Shown piece by piece: positions 5,728-5,737 of a DNA stretch of 5,737 nt. The translations under genes and the position numbers were made by a program. Below the pieces are notes generated by a model that did not search any database, had not been told where the DNA came from, and worked only from the letters and a program-made list of their open reading frames with translations. Every line of letters starts with the position of its first letter. Within the stretch, counting starts at the first letter, position 1. Where the stretch lies: NCBI RefSeq assembly GCF_958350005.1, contig NZ_CATWFF010000132.1:1-5737 (forward strand), given 5' to 3'. The stretch is from an uncultured Megasphaera sp. GTDB taxonomy: Bacteria; Bacillota; Negativicutes; Veillonellales; Megasphaeraceae.

Positions 5728-5737
5728 CATATTCTGA

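Noticed and set aside
5501..5737. An open plus-strand frame running off the right edge.
   Set aside because: It covers the start of the ATPase gene, its ribosome site and the operon promoter, and shows no protein-family features.
5635..5737. A Pho box or leader riboswitch upstream of the operon.
   Set aside because: No direct repeats of PhoB or PhoP type are visible, and the predicted leader of about 28 nt is too short for a riboswitch. The region upstream of 5737 is not available.

Overview
The window holds one compact operon, all on the minus strand, for uptake and breakdown of 2-aminoethylphosphonate (2-AEP, ciliatine), with non-coding DNA at both ends. In transcription order (right to left) it encodes an ABC ATPase (5634-4867), a fused two-domain ABC permease (4855-3101), a substrate-binding lipoprotein (3076-2075), 2-AEP:pyruvate aminotransferase PhnW (2051-951) and phosphonoacetaldehyde hydrolase PhnX (948-166). 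A strong intrinsic terminator (140-105) closes the unit. Gaps between genes are 2 to 24 nt, and Shine-Dalgarno sites overlap the preceding stop codon or lie in the preceding gene's last codons, so one coupled mRNA is likely.

Pathway: the lipoprotein captures 2-AEP outside the membrane and the permease/ATPase imports it. PhnW moves the amino group to pyruvate, giving L-alanine and phosphonoacetaldehyde. PhnX cleaves the C-P bond to give acetaldehyde and phosphate. The catalytic residues expected of both enzymes are present. Transport specificity is inferred from the genetic context; the two enzymes are recognised directly.

Organism: a lipoprotein signal peptide, AGGAGG-type Shine-Dalgarno sites, GTG as well as ATG starts, a U-rich intrinsic terminator and moderate GC content suggest a Firmicute-type bacterium. 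A gut or rumen anaerobe of the Negativicutes (Megasphaera-like) is my guess, but the sequence does not prove it.

The least ordinary feature is regulatory. Upstream of the operon (5728-5669) and again downstream of its terminator (60-1) lie two copies of the same promoter layout in the same orientation: GCTGTATTTTACA, then 17 nt, TGAC, 18 nt, CTATATAC. By hand count the blocks match at 42 of 60 positions without gaps. The 13-nt element is a palindrome, CTGTA-TTT-TACAG, perfect in the left copy. The left promoter would drive an unseen leftward gene just beyond base 1, which is therefore predicted to be co-regulated with the 2-AEP operon.
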